Assembly (NCBI GenBank): GCA_026874595.1
Contig: CM049320.1
Location: 39,494,714-39,558,713, forward strand
Reading direction: 5' to 3'
Source: Sipunculus nudus
Lineage: Eukaryota > Annelida > Sipuncula > Golfingiida > Sipunculidae
Length of the DNA: 64,000 nt
Part shown: one piece after another, positions 22,079 through 33,410 of the stretch
How positions within the stretch are numbered: the first letter of the stretch is position 1
Layout of the letters: each line of letters starts with the position of its first letter
Made by a program: the position numbers and the translations under genes
Notes under the pieces: model-generated
Databases searched by the model: none
Told to the model about the DNA's origin: nothing
Seen by the model: only the letters and a program-made list of their open reading frames with translations

Positions 22079-23048
22079 TTAACACCTAAAGAACTCTGTG
22101 ATTTGCTTCTGTTTTACGGTGGGTTGAGCTGTGTCCTGCACGTGTGTCTCCAGTGGGTAATGGTGTTCCATTTGGCACTGAGACTTGTCTGACTGCTCCA
22201 AATAATGGCAGAGTGTTGCTAGGGCCTGCATGGCCTGTCTTGATGTGGTAGCTGGGAGTGATCCTGGTTCATCATCTTCTTCATCCTTGGCAGATGTGTT
22301 ACTGACAACTGAGTCACAGATCTCTTGGTCAGTTGCCATGGCATCCAGTAGCAGCATCCATCGCTACATACTCCTCAGACTCCTCCCTGGAGATTTTTGC
22401 GGTGGGTCGTCATTGGTTGGTTCTGGTGGTGGATCTTTCGTTCTGAAACCGACTTTAGCAAAGCAATGAACAAAGGTACAGGCGCTAACAGTAGCCCACA
22501 CAGATTGTAGCATGTGTACGGCATCTGAGAGGGAGCATCGTCAATATCTGAGACAATCTTGACAACCGTCTTCTTCCTGTAGTGGTGTTTCAGACTTCAG
22601 ATGATTTGCATGTCGCAGGGCTGTATTATTGTAGTTGTGTTTGGAGGCAGGAAAAAACCAGCTTGACATTCTGTAGGACATTTGGGGAGTCTTTAGGATG
22701 TGCTGCACAGTTGTCAACCACCTGGACGACTTGTCTGTTCTGCAGACCCATTTGTTTGTCGAACGCTGTCAGCCATTCTTTAAACAGAGCTCCAGTCATC
22801 CATGACAGGGCAATTAAGGTCCCTTGTACACATAAGCACCCGCAGTTATCACAGCGGCTACTTTTGAAGTTCCGGTCTATGATCATTATTTGGATAACAC
22901 AAACACAACTTAGCGACTCATTGAAGTACTTGCATTTAACTTGAGTGGATACCTTTCTGCCCATATGTTCCCTTGCGTTAATCGGAAGTTTGCGAGTATG
23001 AGGCTTCATGGCATGAAGCCCCATGATTGGCCAGAAAAGGGGTAGCAC
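22079..23048 (-). pseudogene. Tigger/pogo-like DDE transposase relic
   Basis: Reading on the minus strand, one frame carries WMTGALFKEWLTAFDKQ and VVDNCAAHP, the block around the second catalytic Asp of Tigger/pogo (DDE_1) transposases. Text corresponding to the following LPPNTTS-type segment is frameshifted. HHYRKKTVVKIVSDIDDAPS follows in another frame, and the C-terminus (22357-22079) is intact for 92 codons. It ends KQKQITEFF, a good PCNA-binding (PIP-box) motif as known for pogo transposase. The helix-turn-helix N-terminus and first Asp block are not recognisable. There are at least two frame breaks and one stop, so it is not functional. Confidence 0.8.
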
Positions 23049-23123
23049 AGTGGCCTGTACTGGTACAGCCCAGTGTCCTGTAGTAGTACAAATGTACCAC
23101 TACAGGACAGGGTAGCACTTCGG
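23010..23123 (-). repeat. Right TIR of the Tigger-like element
   Basis: 114 bp complementary to 20281-20394. Confidence 0.9.
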
Positions 23124-23340
23124 GTACTGTTGGAGCATTACAACATAGGAAGGAGCCCTTTTCGTGCGATCCCCCGTTCTCAGGAAGGCCTGCCGTACTT
23201 TTTTTCAGCTTGAACCAACTCGCTCTGACGCCTCAGATCGTGCGCGAGTTCGATAATCGCTCCTAGATTTTTCTTGCGGGATTCGTGTTTTACACACTCC
23301 CTAATTCCTTTCCGAAGTGCTTATTGACACACGGTCCGAA

Positions 23341-23421
23341 AGTCTCGGTTACCTCGATTTGGAAGTCTCGGTTACCGTGTTTTGAGGTCTCGGGTACTGA
23401 GAATTGGGAGTCTCGGTTACC
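23341..23421. repeat. Four AGTCTCGGTTACC iterons
   Basis: Copies at 23341, 23364, 23386 (one variant) and 23409 are spaced 23, 22 and 23 bp, just inside the left end of the candidate element. Confidence 0.88.
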
Positions 23422-24359
23422 CCGTGTCACCAGTGGGCAGTCATGCGTACCGCGCACCGTTGCCCCAATTAATCACTTTGATCACTGGTGTCCTAGATCA
23501 AAGGGCCAGGTAACTTCAAAGACTACCAGGGAAACTGGGCGTCATGAAATGTGGTGTTTTCCAGGGTAATTGTGTAATTAAATTTTTTTTCAATGGCCTA
23601 TTTTCCATCTTTAACGCAAATTATAAACAAAAGTAATGTTCTGTAATGTAAAGGAGATGTATAATATTGCAAAAAATAAGCATTTTATTAAAGGTGGTGT
23701 TGTTTGAGAGTTATTGTGTATCCTAAGTCGAATTTATCGGCTCAAACTTTGATCTACCACCATAACGTTATGCATGACGTTGGTATTGATTAAGTCGCTA
23801 GGAAAACGTTGCATTGCATTGTACAAGCTATGTTTGACTAATTTGAGCACATTTAGTCATAAAATATCAAATATGGTAGTTATTCTTATATAGATATCCA
23901 TTTCCATTTATTATAGAATAATAAAAATTTGAAAATAATGCGTCAACGATAATAAATGAAACAAGCCTTTAAAATTCTCTAGTTGCATATTTACCTCATC
24001 CAGGGCCCCTGCATGGCAGGGCATGCATTAGGAAACACTGTTCAGAGGTCGAGAAGGATGATACTGAAGAAGACTGTATTGGAATATTTAATTTTTTATG
24101 GAACTTGCTTGAATATTAATGTACGGTATATTTTGTATATAATAAAAATATGTATGCATGTTTGTGTCCGTATCTTAACATGTTTATATTGTGTATATTA
24201 ATTGTGTATATTTTATATAGCAGGATGAATTGTTTGGATTTTCTTTCTTTTTTTATTACAGAAACGTAGTACATGCTTAACGTAACAGTACATACAAACA
24301 TACATATAGAAATTAATGTTTCAATAACAATTTACATTGAATCGTGAAGATTATTCATG

Positions 24360-25840
24360 TAGAGGAGAGCAGGTCGGTAAGGTTTTCCCATTTTGAATAA
24401 TGTTGAGTTAATTTACCTCCTCAAAGTTTCTTAGCGATTACATCATATGTTGAATAAATCTGCTTAACATAGCTTATACATCTATGATAGTTCGGTAACA
24501 TTTTGAGACATCTGCAATTACAAACATACATTTTAGCAACCAGTGTTAGCATATTTAACCATCTATGTTCGCTTTAACCTAACAAAACTTCAGATACTGA
24601 AAACTTAACAGAGGAGTTTAATGACGAATTATTCAAAACCTCTTGTATTTTTAACCTCAAGTTAGCGACAAGAGAACAGTTCCAAAAAAATATGTGATAA
24701 AGTTTCTCTTACTAATTTACAAAAGGTACAAGTAGGAGAATCTATTAGCTTACATTCAGTCTATGAAGAAATGGGTTTAATGTCACCCGACGTTGTAGTT
24801 CATAAAACTGAAAATTCCTAAGTGGTACGAAATTTGTTGTGTCATAAATCTTGGAGAATCCCATATAAACAGTCTCCTCTTATATATTAATTAAATCTTG
24901 TTTCCATTTCTAAACTACTAAGTCTGGAGTGACTAAATGTTTCTCTTGTTTTCTCTCATCATTAGAGTGTACGGGTTGTGCTTTTTTCAAGTAAACTTTT
25001 ACACTTGTTCCAACAGCGGACCAAGTATTCTACCAAAGTCTTATACCGTTATAATTTATGAATTAAACCAATTGAATTGTTTTATCAAGTATAGGAAACT
25101 GCATAATTGTGTAAGATGTTTTATCATACAGAATTGTTAGGGGTTCATAATATAGGCAGAACATTCAAAACCATTGTGCCTCTCATCTTCGATGTCACCG
25201 TTTTTACATATGACACAGCCCCTTGCTTCAGTGTTTAGGTTCTTGTATTTATTTGGTGGTATCAGCCTATATATGGTGTCTGAAATCTGTCAGTTTCACT
25301 TCTCAGCCCAAGTATCCCACACCAAAGCCGAGACAGTGTACTGAACTTTGCTGTCGTCGATCGGGCCATATACTTTTTACGTATATACTTAAATATGTGC
25401 CGTGCACTGAGTGCTGATAAAAAAATCTTAATTTCAGAACTGATCGGTATTGTTCAAGCCATTTTTGTTGATTATCAGAACGTAACTTCTGGTTCAGATT
25501 ACGTTGGCAATGCGGCGCTATTTCATTATATGTGTGTATTAATATACATCAATGGATTCGAGTATCTTACTTCTTTGCATCTGAGCACTCAGTTATCCGC
25601 GACTTGCAAGGTTAGAATCCAATATGAATACTTTCTTGGTTAGACTTGTGTAATCCATAGTGATTCCAAAACCGTAACATCTCAATCAAATGATATCTAC
25701 ATGTTAAACAACCAATGTCTCTTTTAGAGCAGCAATTACACATGCAGAACCTGTGAACACTAAAAAAGGTAAAGGAGTGGTCTGTTTTGAATTTTATCAC
25801 ATGACGGGGGTTATGCATATCCCCATAACTCAGACGCATA
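24360..25840 (-). mobile_element. LINE 3'-region relic (non-LTR retrotransposon)
   Basis: On the minus strand, broken frames encode IDYASELWGY near 25830, then RYHLIEMLRFWN and NLASR, then LRNFQFYELQRRVTLNPFLH with CTFCKLVRETLSHIF. The order and the CxxC...H pattern match the segment after reverse transcriptase, including the zf-RVT-type motif, of LINEs common in invertebrates. Multiple stops and frameshifts are present. The relic may extend beyond 26 kb, but similarity was not followed further. Confidence 0.7.
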
Positions 25841-25849
25841 ATCTATAGG

Positions 25850-27110
25850 ACTGTTACTACCATCATAGTATTTAAATTTGTAAAGGAGTCATATAAGTAG
25901 AATATCCTTAAAATTCTTAAACTTGCTCAATACTAGACCAAGACAATCCAACAGGCGCTAGGAAATCAGAACTTTTAGGACATAAAAAATGGATTTTATA
26001 CCGACGTAAGGCTTTTTATTTTATCTGCTAAGCCGTTAATACATATATATTAAACAGCGTGACGGATTATATCGCCTTGTACCTCACATAGTACCCCAAA
26101 CCAATATGTGAAAATATTATTACTTAATCATACATAAGCTGAATAACTACTGTATAAACTTTTTTATGGTGTTATAGATTTTGTAATCAATTTTTAGTCC
26201 AAACACCCGCGAGTGAAGAGTAGTTTCCTATATTTACCCATCAACAGCTTTTTTCCTGCATGCATGCACATGCCCACTTACTAGGGCGACGTGTTTCTAT
26301 TCCTTGAGGCAAACGATTATTTAATAATGAAGTAACTAAAAAATATGATCAGGACAGGAGCGACCTTTTTCGAACCCCATTCTGATCCTTGGCTATAGGG
26401 TTAAGTTTGTTAAAGTAAGACGCGTTATTCTATAATCGATCAGGCCACGATGAGGAGTTGTTGATAAAGATATGACCATTCCATGGCTCGTAGTAACTTA
26501 GCAAATTTCATTTTCAGTTTGTTTCTCTGATTTTGAACATGTCCACTTTACATCGTGAAAATCTGGAAAAGTATACATCTCATAAAGAAGAATGTGACAA
26601 AATTCTCAGTAATCACGTCTCTATTAAAATTAGAGTAATAAAGTATCCACTTCTACAGATTAATAGCAATTATTTAATTATTCAGTATCGATGTGCTTAT
26701 AAAGTTTGTATATTTAGTAATAAAAAACTATGATTAACTTACTATATTTTGTATTAATTTCAATAAAGCTTATTTGTTCCTATTATCCTTGTTTATTATT
26801 TTCTTATTAGAAAAATGATATTGAATAAAACGAGATATATGTATGTAAATTATATTTTATTTTTAAATTGTTGAATATATTTAAAATTTTGAAAGGAGTT
26901 AAATAATTTTCATCAGGGATGTAATTTTCATCCCCGAAATTAGTAGTACCCCGCCTAGTAAAAATAGGTTTTAAACTAATTAATATACCTAGGCGATGAA
27001 AGTAATAAACTATGATAAATGTTAAACATTTGTGTCAAAAGGACCCCAATGGTAACACCTGATTAGTCCAAAGCTACCACTTCTACACGGCCCGGTAATT
27101 AAGACCTTCT
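25850..27110. other. AT-rich, no gene recognised
   Basis: No convincing exon, domain or repeat unit was seen. It probably continues the LINE relic and the interior of the candidate element. Confidence 0.4.
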
Positions 27111-27125
27111 ATAGTAACAACTCGC

Positions 27126-27283
27126 GTTATTGACACACGGTTTCGGGTATCACGACGGGGGTTGTTAGTGACACACGGTGAACGCCCTGCCATCTAGCGG
27201 GAGTGTGACAGATTTGACGCATGCGCAGTTAAACCGTGTGTCAATAAGCTGGACCTTATTGACACACCCCGTGTGTCAATAAG
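27126..27283. repeat. TTATTGACACAC cluster with terminal hairpin
   Basis: Copies lie at 27126 and 27164 (plus), 27233-27248 (minus), 27255 (plus) and 27271-27283 (minus). The last two form a 13-bp perfect stem with a 3-base loop. CGCATGCGCA at 27216-27228 resembles an NRF1-type site. Confidence 0.85.
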
Positions 27284-27797
27284 GGCGGCCATTCCTTTCG
27301 GGGGACCCGCAGGACACCGAGCGATATTGAAAGAAATAAGTTAATCTACCAGAAGAAGCTTACCTCTTACTTTGTATCTAGCTTTTCCTCCTTGGTATTG
27401 GTCCAGTATATGCAAACTTTATGTTTATGACGGACGATAACGCCCTGTCATCAATTTCTAGCCAGGCAGTGTCCAGTTGAATCCAGTTATTTCCACCTCA
27501 AACTCCTCCGGGCCGGACTCACCGGCAAGCAAGGGTTTCCGAAATAATAGTCTCGAAAATAAACAATGAACAATTTGAATAAAAGATAATCAATATCACA
27601 TAAAAATATAAATGTTAATTAATACCTTTTATTTTTTGTGTAGAGTTTTAATACTTAATATAAAATAATAAAAAATTTCTGCTTGTATGAAATGAGATTA
27701 TTTCAGAATAGTCTCTCCAACAGACGCCAGGTGCCGCTACTGCTCTGCACCACACGGAACTCCTCGGCCGAATTTGGATTCTGATGAATGGATGAGG

Positions 27798-28005
27798 AAG
27801 GGGCGGATCCAGGATTTGGGGGGGGGGGGGGGAGGGGGGGGGGGGTCTCCAACCCAGGAGGACTAATGAAAACCCTAAAAAAAGGTCCCCGGGTATGAGA
27901 AAAAAGGGGGGGGGGGTCCAGGCCGCAAAATTTTGTCTGAAGCCCTTAAAAAAACGTTGTTTCTGATGAAAAAGGGGGGTCCGGACCCCCTGGATCCGCT
28001 TCTGT
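27798..28005 (+). mobile_element. Foldback element, GCGGATCCAGG family, copy 3
   Basis: It runs from AGGGGCGGATCCAGG to CTGGATCCGCTTCTG and contains long G runs. Confidence 0.75.
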
Positions 28006-28086
28006 GAGGGCCATTATACAGTGGGGTACCAGTCTAACAAATTTGTTGATATATCAGTACGCTGCAGTCAGCTAATCGTGGAAGCG

Positions 28087-28091
<5 letters not shown>

Positions 28092-28162
<71 letters not shown>
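28092..28162. repeat. (AT)n microsatellite
   Basis: An AT run with one interruption. Confidence 0.95.
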
Positions 28163-28168
<6 letters not shown>

Positions 28169-28447
28169 GTACTACACGACGCACATTTTTTTTAATATAA
28201 ATCACTGAAACATCTTATACGTAGATATAGTTTAGGATCACAGTTAATCAAATATATAAACACGTTACCGTATACATATCTTTAATCTCCGTCACCTTTG
28301 GCTGAGACAGCCTTAAATTGCTATCCGACAAAACTGTGGTATTAAATGAAGTGTCGGATTATCAAATCACGACTGTACTATATAATGGCGTGAAAAGTGA
28401 AGAAATACAATGCACCTACCATATACTACTGTAGTTTGCTTTCTAAT

Positions 28448-28880
28448 TCTACTGGAAATTGGGATTGGACAGCATGTACTTGCACAATTTACATAAATAA
28501 AACATCACAGTTTAGCTGAAATAAAATTTAGGTGCTAAACCTTCAAATAATCAACATGCAATATCACTGCTTAAGTTAAACATGAAATTAAAAGATACAT
28601 ACCCAGCTAGAAAGAATGACTGCTTTCTAAAGTGAGTGGCCACATCAGGAAGCAGAAATTGGGCAGAAAATCTACTGGAAATTGGGATTGGACAGCATGT
28701 ACTTGCACAATTTACATAAATAAAACATCACAGTTTAGATGAAATATAATTTAGGTGCTAAACCTTCAAATAATCAACATGCAATATCACTGCTTAAGTT
28801 AAACATGAAATTAAAAGATACATACCGAGCTAGAAAGAATGACTGCTTTCTAAAATAAGTGGCCACATCAGGAAGCAGAC
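28448..28880. repeat. 223-bp tandem duplication
   Basis: TCTACTGGAAATTGGGATTG begins units at 28448 and 28671. Sequence stays near-identical to GGCCACATCAGGAAGCAG at the end of each unit. Confidence 0.92.
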
Positions 28881-29045
28881 ACCGTCTAAACCGACCATGG
28901 TATAAGCGTCTCCAGTGGCTGGGTCAGCGCTGGGACTGACCTCCAGCTTAAAGAGATTACATCCAAGAGAAGTAAAACCCTCACTCTCACCAGTTTTGAG
29001 GCATAGTGGACGGTACGAGATACTAGCCGCACGGAAGTTACACAA
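28880..29045 (-). CDS. Weak candidate exon, unknown
   Basis: An open minus-strand stretch with balanced codon use reads through SISYRPLCLKTGESEGFTS and FKLEVSPSADPATGDAYTMV. It ends at a possible GTGTCT donor near 28890 or runs on into the 223-bp duplication. No family was recognised and no partner exon was found, so it may be chance. Confidence 0.22.
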
Positions 29046-29170
29046 TATTATATGATATATACAAGAAATAAGATGCTCCACAGTAAACACATTAAAGCTA
29101 TATATATGTCTTTCACATCCCATCCTCTGATACCCCCGCGTTCACGCAACAACACAGATAATATGCTATA

Positions 29171-29493
29171 CCAATGGGCACTCAATGTTGTTTCAATATT
29201 GAAAGCAAATTGAAATGAGGTTCAGATGTTTTCAACTCGTTTTCAACATTAAATGCTGATTTTACATTGATGGTTCGATTCAATACTAATAATCAACTAG
29301 GTTTCAACTAGCAATTCAATCCCTATTTTTCAACAAGTTTTCAATATTGAATCAATATTGATCTAACAATAATCTCTCAATGTTGATTATTCAAGGTTGA
29401 AGCAACTTTCAAATACAACGCATTTCCAATATTGTTTCAATATTGATGATAAATATTGAATCAATAATTAATCAATGTTGATATGCCCACTGG
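29171..29493. mobile_element. MITE-like element rich in TTCAATATTGA
   Basis: Imperfect inverted ends CCAATGGGCA and TGCCCACTGG enclose repeated TTCAATATTGA and CAATGTTGA palindromic blocks. There is no coding capacity. Confidence 0.65.
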
Positions 29494-29822
29494 GATTGCT
29501 TGTTCAAAATTCGGAGCTGATGATACAACTATTACTTAAAAGGTTAAAAGATCACTTTATGTAGTGAAACGTAACGCGAAAACAAAGAGTCATTATAACG
29601 TTTAGTATTGACGGCTGGTAACCGTTGACGCCCGATTCTGCAAATAGGCCTCAATCAAAGTACAGTCGTAATGGGCGTGTGTCACCGATCTCTCATAATA
29701 TAAAAAAGTGTTGCCATAGGTTTTTCGTTGAAACAGTGTTGGTGTGTCCTCAATTTTCCAACGAATCACACCAATCGGTGTGGCTGAGACCTTGCTTGGG
29801 TGTCTTAGCGAAGATGTATTAT

Positions 29823-29890
29823 TACGGGATTCAAACCCATGACCGCTTGATCACAAGTCCGTCACCTTTGCCATTACACCGCAACGCTCC
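29823..29890 (-). repeat. tRNA-like SINE head
   Basis: The minus strand reads GGAGCGTTGCGGTGTAATGG with a B-box-like GGTTTGAATCC and CCCG closing the T arm. The D and anticodon arms fit poorly, so this is a tRNA-derived SINE or decayed tRNA rather than a tRNA gene. Confidence 0.5.
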
Positions 29891-30199
29891 AACAAAAATG
29901 TGGTTATATATTGAACAAGCGAGACGGGTCTAGAAAGAGCCAGGAAAGTGTAATGAAAGACCCAAGAATACTTGCTGACGAAAGACATTTTGAGGAGAGA
30001 GGCGACCTTCCCCATGGATGCTTGTGTACTTGGCCATTTTCTTCACATTTTTGTCTGTATTCGTTCCATTGTGCGAACATTTTCTACGACGATACATTCC
30101 TCCGTCAACATGAAAAAAGTTCTTCACTTGTGTATTTCCTGCTTTATTTCTATTCAGAGAGAGAGAAGTATTATTGATCAGGTGTGGCATGGATCAGTC

Positions 30200-30860
30200 T
30201 AAACAATCATTTTTCCGTTATACATAAAAGGCTGGCTTGTTGCAACCATACTGAAAGTTTCATGTCGATCCCGATTTAACAGTAGCATGTCAGAACCTGC
30301 ATAAAACAAAATAGTATATTATACATATTCGGTCCCCAATTTCTCACTGCAGTTCTTTCTCTCCGGCCATATGTCAACAGTTTATCATCAGAAGGTCGCA
30401 CACATGCACTCGATTTTAACTGTTTTGAACCTTTGTTGCTTGGTAACAACGTTACTATCTGTTTGAAGGCTGTCCAGTCTGATTATTTGTTTTTACAATA
30501 TTTATGTTCCCAGGCAACTGACAAAAGTTTGTTGCATGTCATTGTTTCGATCTTTTACTTTACATGAATGTAATGACACGTGCTTTAAAATGTACCGGGC
30601 ACTTTTAGCTGTACGGATTTTATATTTGACAGCGCTTACTTTAGGGGACTTATTGATCATATATTAAAAATAAATTTATGGGTATTTCTACAGAAAATGT
30701 CGCATTTCAAGGGATTTCTTGGTGGGTGTTTTTTTTATCTTGATTTTGATATGACAAAACTTAATTTGTATAAAAATATCTTAAGAATAATAGAATAATG
30801 CAAATAGTGCACTTTTGAGTTTCCTTTTTTTTAATAGTCCAGGTAAGGGAAAAATGTGAA
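30200..30860. other. No gene recognised
   Basis: AT-rich DNA without a recognisable exon, domain or repeat unit. Confidence 0.5.
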
Positions 30861-30867
30861 CCCTTTT

Positions 30868-31842
30868 CTCGACACCGTTGCACGAAGTAAAATCTCAGTT
30901 GCAAATTTCAGAAACTGTTTTTACTATATTTTTTGTGATTTTCGATAAAATTAAAGTTAATAGCCTTTATAAAATCAAAACATAAATCATAGTTATAAAT
31001 TTAACAGAAAAAAGCGTGTAAATTTTTTGTTACTTTTTAATTTAACTTTTGAAAACAAATATTGTCTTTATTCCTGTTTTGCTTTTAGAGGAGTGAATTT
31101 GCATGGATTTACCGGGCAAAGTACTTTGGTACATCTACCTTCAGAATTTCAGTCGAAATACCTTGTTAATTTTTTAATGCACAGAAAATAAAATCATGGT
31201 TTTAAATCCTCTAGGTAACGGTGTTGAACATAGATAACGGTATTTAGCATAGGCAACGGTGTCGAGCTTCTGAAGTAAAATTAACCGTAGCGACTACTGG
31301 AATACCAGTATTATGTATTAAAACCAGAAAATACCTGTTTGAATAGAAGAAACGCAAATGTTTAAAAATAGTTTAGCCCAAAATATGTTTCAAATTCTAT
31401 TTTAATAATTTGAATTTAATACAAAATTCTCGACACCCTAACCTTGCTCTCGACCCCGTTATTTTTCATGCAGGTAATGGTTTCGAGTGGTAACGGTGCT
31501 GAGATTTTTCATCTTTACGTAAGATTCAGGACAAAAATTACTTCCATACCGTCCCTAAGAGGGCAGCACGAGTTATCACTACATGAGCAACAAGAGGAAG
31601 CCATTTTCGAGGAGTCATATAGGTGACGGTTAATTTTTTGCAAGTGTAACGGTGTCGAGTCTAAATAATCATATGATGATTTTTAACCCTTAAATGATTA
31701 ACAGACAACACTGTTTACTCAATTTAATTATGGTTTATGTGTACAAAATTACCTGAACTCTAATAAACGCTGCTCCCTGCATCAGCAAAGTGGTTTCTGT
31801 TTACGTGCTGTGAGGTCAAATGGTCAGGTAACGGTGCCGAGC
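30868..31842. repeat. Interspersed GGTAACGGTGTCGAG motif cluster
   Basis: At least ten exact or near copies occur in about 1 kb in both orientations: minus at 30868, 31429 and 31449; plus at 31214, 31233, 31252, 31473, 31489, 31644 and 31826. Spacing is irregular, with some steps of 16-21 bp. The DNA between copies is ordinary AT-rich sequence. Confidence 0.8.
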
Positions 31843-31849
31843 ATTTTTT

Positions 31850-32350
31850 TGGGGACATAGTTTTTATATCCAAATTTTAGTATTAAAAACAAAACGGTCA
31901 GGAAAAATCAAGCAAAAGTATCATCTTAATTAACTTTCACCGCTGTGACCACGTGAAAAACAAAATCTATATAAACAGAAAAGTGGTTAGATAATAACGC
32001 CGTTTTGAATTTAAGATTCGAGAGAAAGGGACAACTGAATTTTAAGGGTATAGTAAGATGGGCAACTTTTTTATGTAGGTATTTCTGCCCCGATTTAAAT
32101 TATTTTTTAATCTCATAATAATAGTTATATCCTAAGCAACAATTTGAATGTTTATTCATGCCATTTTTAGCATTTGCTAATTTCTCAGTTACAAATATAT
32201 ATTCGGGATATGAAATGCAACATTTTTTGTAGAAATACCTTTATATACAACACATATCTGATATATTAGCACAAAATAATTAAACTTGATAAATGTCCGA
32301 TTTTCGTGAATCAATTAATGTGTACACGCTTAGTTACATGTTAGTTGCAC
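31850..32350. other. No gene recognised
   Basis: AT-rich DNA; nothing supported. Confidence 0.45.
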
Positions 32351-32356
32351 GCTTGA

Positions 32357-33200
32357 ATGTTCCCTATAATAAGAGTGAAATTGTTCACTTGTTCACTTAT
32401 TGGAAAAAAAACTATTCCAGCTGAAGCCATTTATTGCAATAACCCGTTGTTTAAAACAAAAAATTTAATTGATTTGTTTGAGAGAATGTGTAAGGATATA
32501 ATTAAATACATGCTTCAAAATTTACTCATGGATGCTGTTGTTTCCTGATCTCGTCAAGTCCTTCTCTAGCTTGCCCCCAGGGCTCGTTGGCGCCAAAACC
32601 GGATCCCTGCTTGGCTTGTTGGCATCTGCGTCTACGTCTCCCATCAAACTTCTACCCCTAGAGAGCGCCCGGGGAATGGGTCATAGACCCTTCCAAACGG
32701 AGTGCTCTGAGGGCTGAATACATTTTCAGTCAGTCACTCATTTAACAAAGAAAACAAGAAAATCATTCTGGCATGAGATTGTACAACCAGAACGTAAAAA
32801 AGCATAGCTTTGGAATAATATTGGGAGAGAAACCGGATATGTTGCAACATGCGGCGTAGAACCAGAGCGAACTGTCATAGAGTTGTTTAACAGCTTCTAT
32901 ATTTCAAATAGGTTCAAAGATAAATAAAATGATTTAAATAATTTATGTACAACATATTATAAGGATAAAATAGTTTAATAGGGACTATTTATACTAGGAT
33001 TTCACATGATCTGTTCACATATCCTCTGTTGTGATCATACCATAACGGTACAACAGGTAGCAAAGAGGATAGATATGCTGAAAATAGGGGAATCAGATGG
33101 ATTAATTAGTTCATTTTCTGACAATATTATATATGCTTCTTCTCTATTTACCATTCTACTTTATATAAACTTATTTATTTTACATGGATTGTACAAATAG
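32357..33200 (+). mobile_element. LINE relic, linker and pre-RT region
   Basis: Broken plus-strand frames encode AEAIYCNNPL and DLFERMCKDIIKYML, then FWHEIVQPERKKA and VIELFNSFY. Next comes VAKRIDMLKIGESDGL with SFSDNIIYA, the segment just before the reverse-transcriptase palm in invertebrate LINEs. Stops and shifts occur between blocks. The last block recurs twice at 47.46-47.97 kb. Confidence 0.7.
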
Positions 33201-33224
33201 CTATCATATCTAATCATCGCACTC

Positions 33225-33410
33225 TCCATGGCTCCGTTGATGGCGTTCGGTAGTCTGTATGGGTGGAGGAAACCGGAGAACCCGGAGAAAACCACCGGCC
33301 TTGGACGGGCAACTACGACCCCCTCTCACAGCCACACCGGGGATCGAACCCGGGGCGCCAGCCGTGAGAGCCGAGGGTTTTACCCCTTTACTGTCCAGGC
33401 ACCACGGGAT
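33225..33410 (-). mobile_element. tRNA-derived SINE with conserved core
   Basis: On the minus strand a tRNA-like head with B box GGTTCGATCC (33341-33350) is followed by GGTTTTCTCCGGGTTCTCCG and GTTTCCTCCACCC, a core shared by many metazoan SINEs. Confidence 0.75.

Larger units (their letters stand above)
20281..23123 (-). mobile_element. Tigger/pogo-type DNA transposon, defective
   Basis: Perfectly placed 114-bp inverted repeats lie at 20281-20394 and 23010-23123 (CCGAAGTGCTACCCTGTCCTG at the outer ends). They enclose a minus-strand transposase relic at 22079-23048. A CAG trinucleotide six bases outside each TIR may be the true end, but the expected TA target duplication was not resolved. 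About 1.7 kb between 20395 and 22078 is AT-rich with nothing recognisable. Confidence 0.85.
23313..27290. mobile_element. Candidate 4-kb DNA transposon with 9-bp flanking repeats
   Basis: A 9-bp direct repeat ATTCCTTTC (23304-23312 and 27291-27299) flanks a segment. On both sides, exactly eight bases inside, TTATTGACACACGG begins in inverted orientation. The left end has four 13-bp iterons; the right end has five more copies of the terminal motif and a hairpin. Similarity between the two ends stops after about 15 bp, so the TIR is short or diverged. No transposase was seen. The interior holds a LINE relic on the minus strand. Confidence 0.45.

Noticed and set aside
29823-29890. Possible tRNA gene
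   Set aside because: Only the B box and T arm fit; the D and anticodon arms do not fold well, so it was called a tRNA-derived SINE head.
33330-33410. Possible tRNA gene with GGTTCGATCC
   Set aside because: The sequence continues into a SINE core and lacks a proper acceptor stem.
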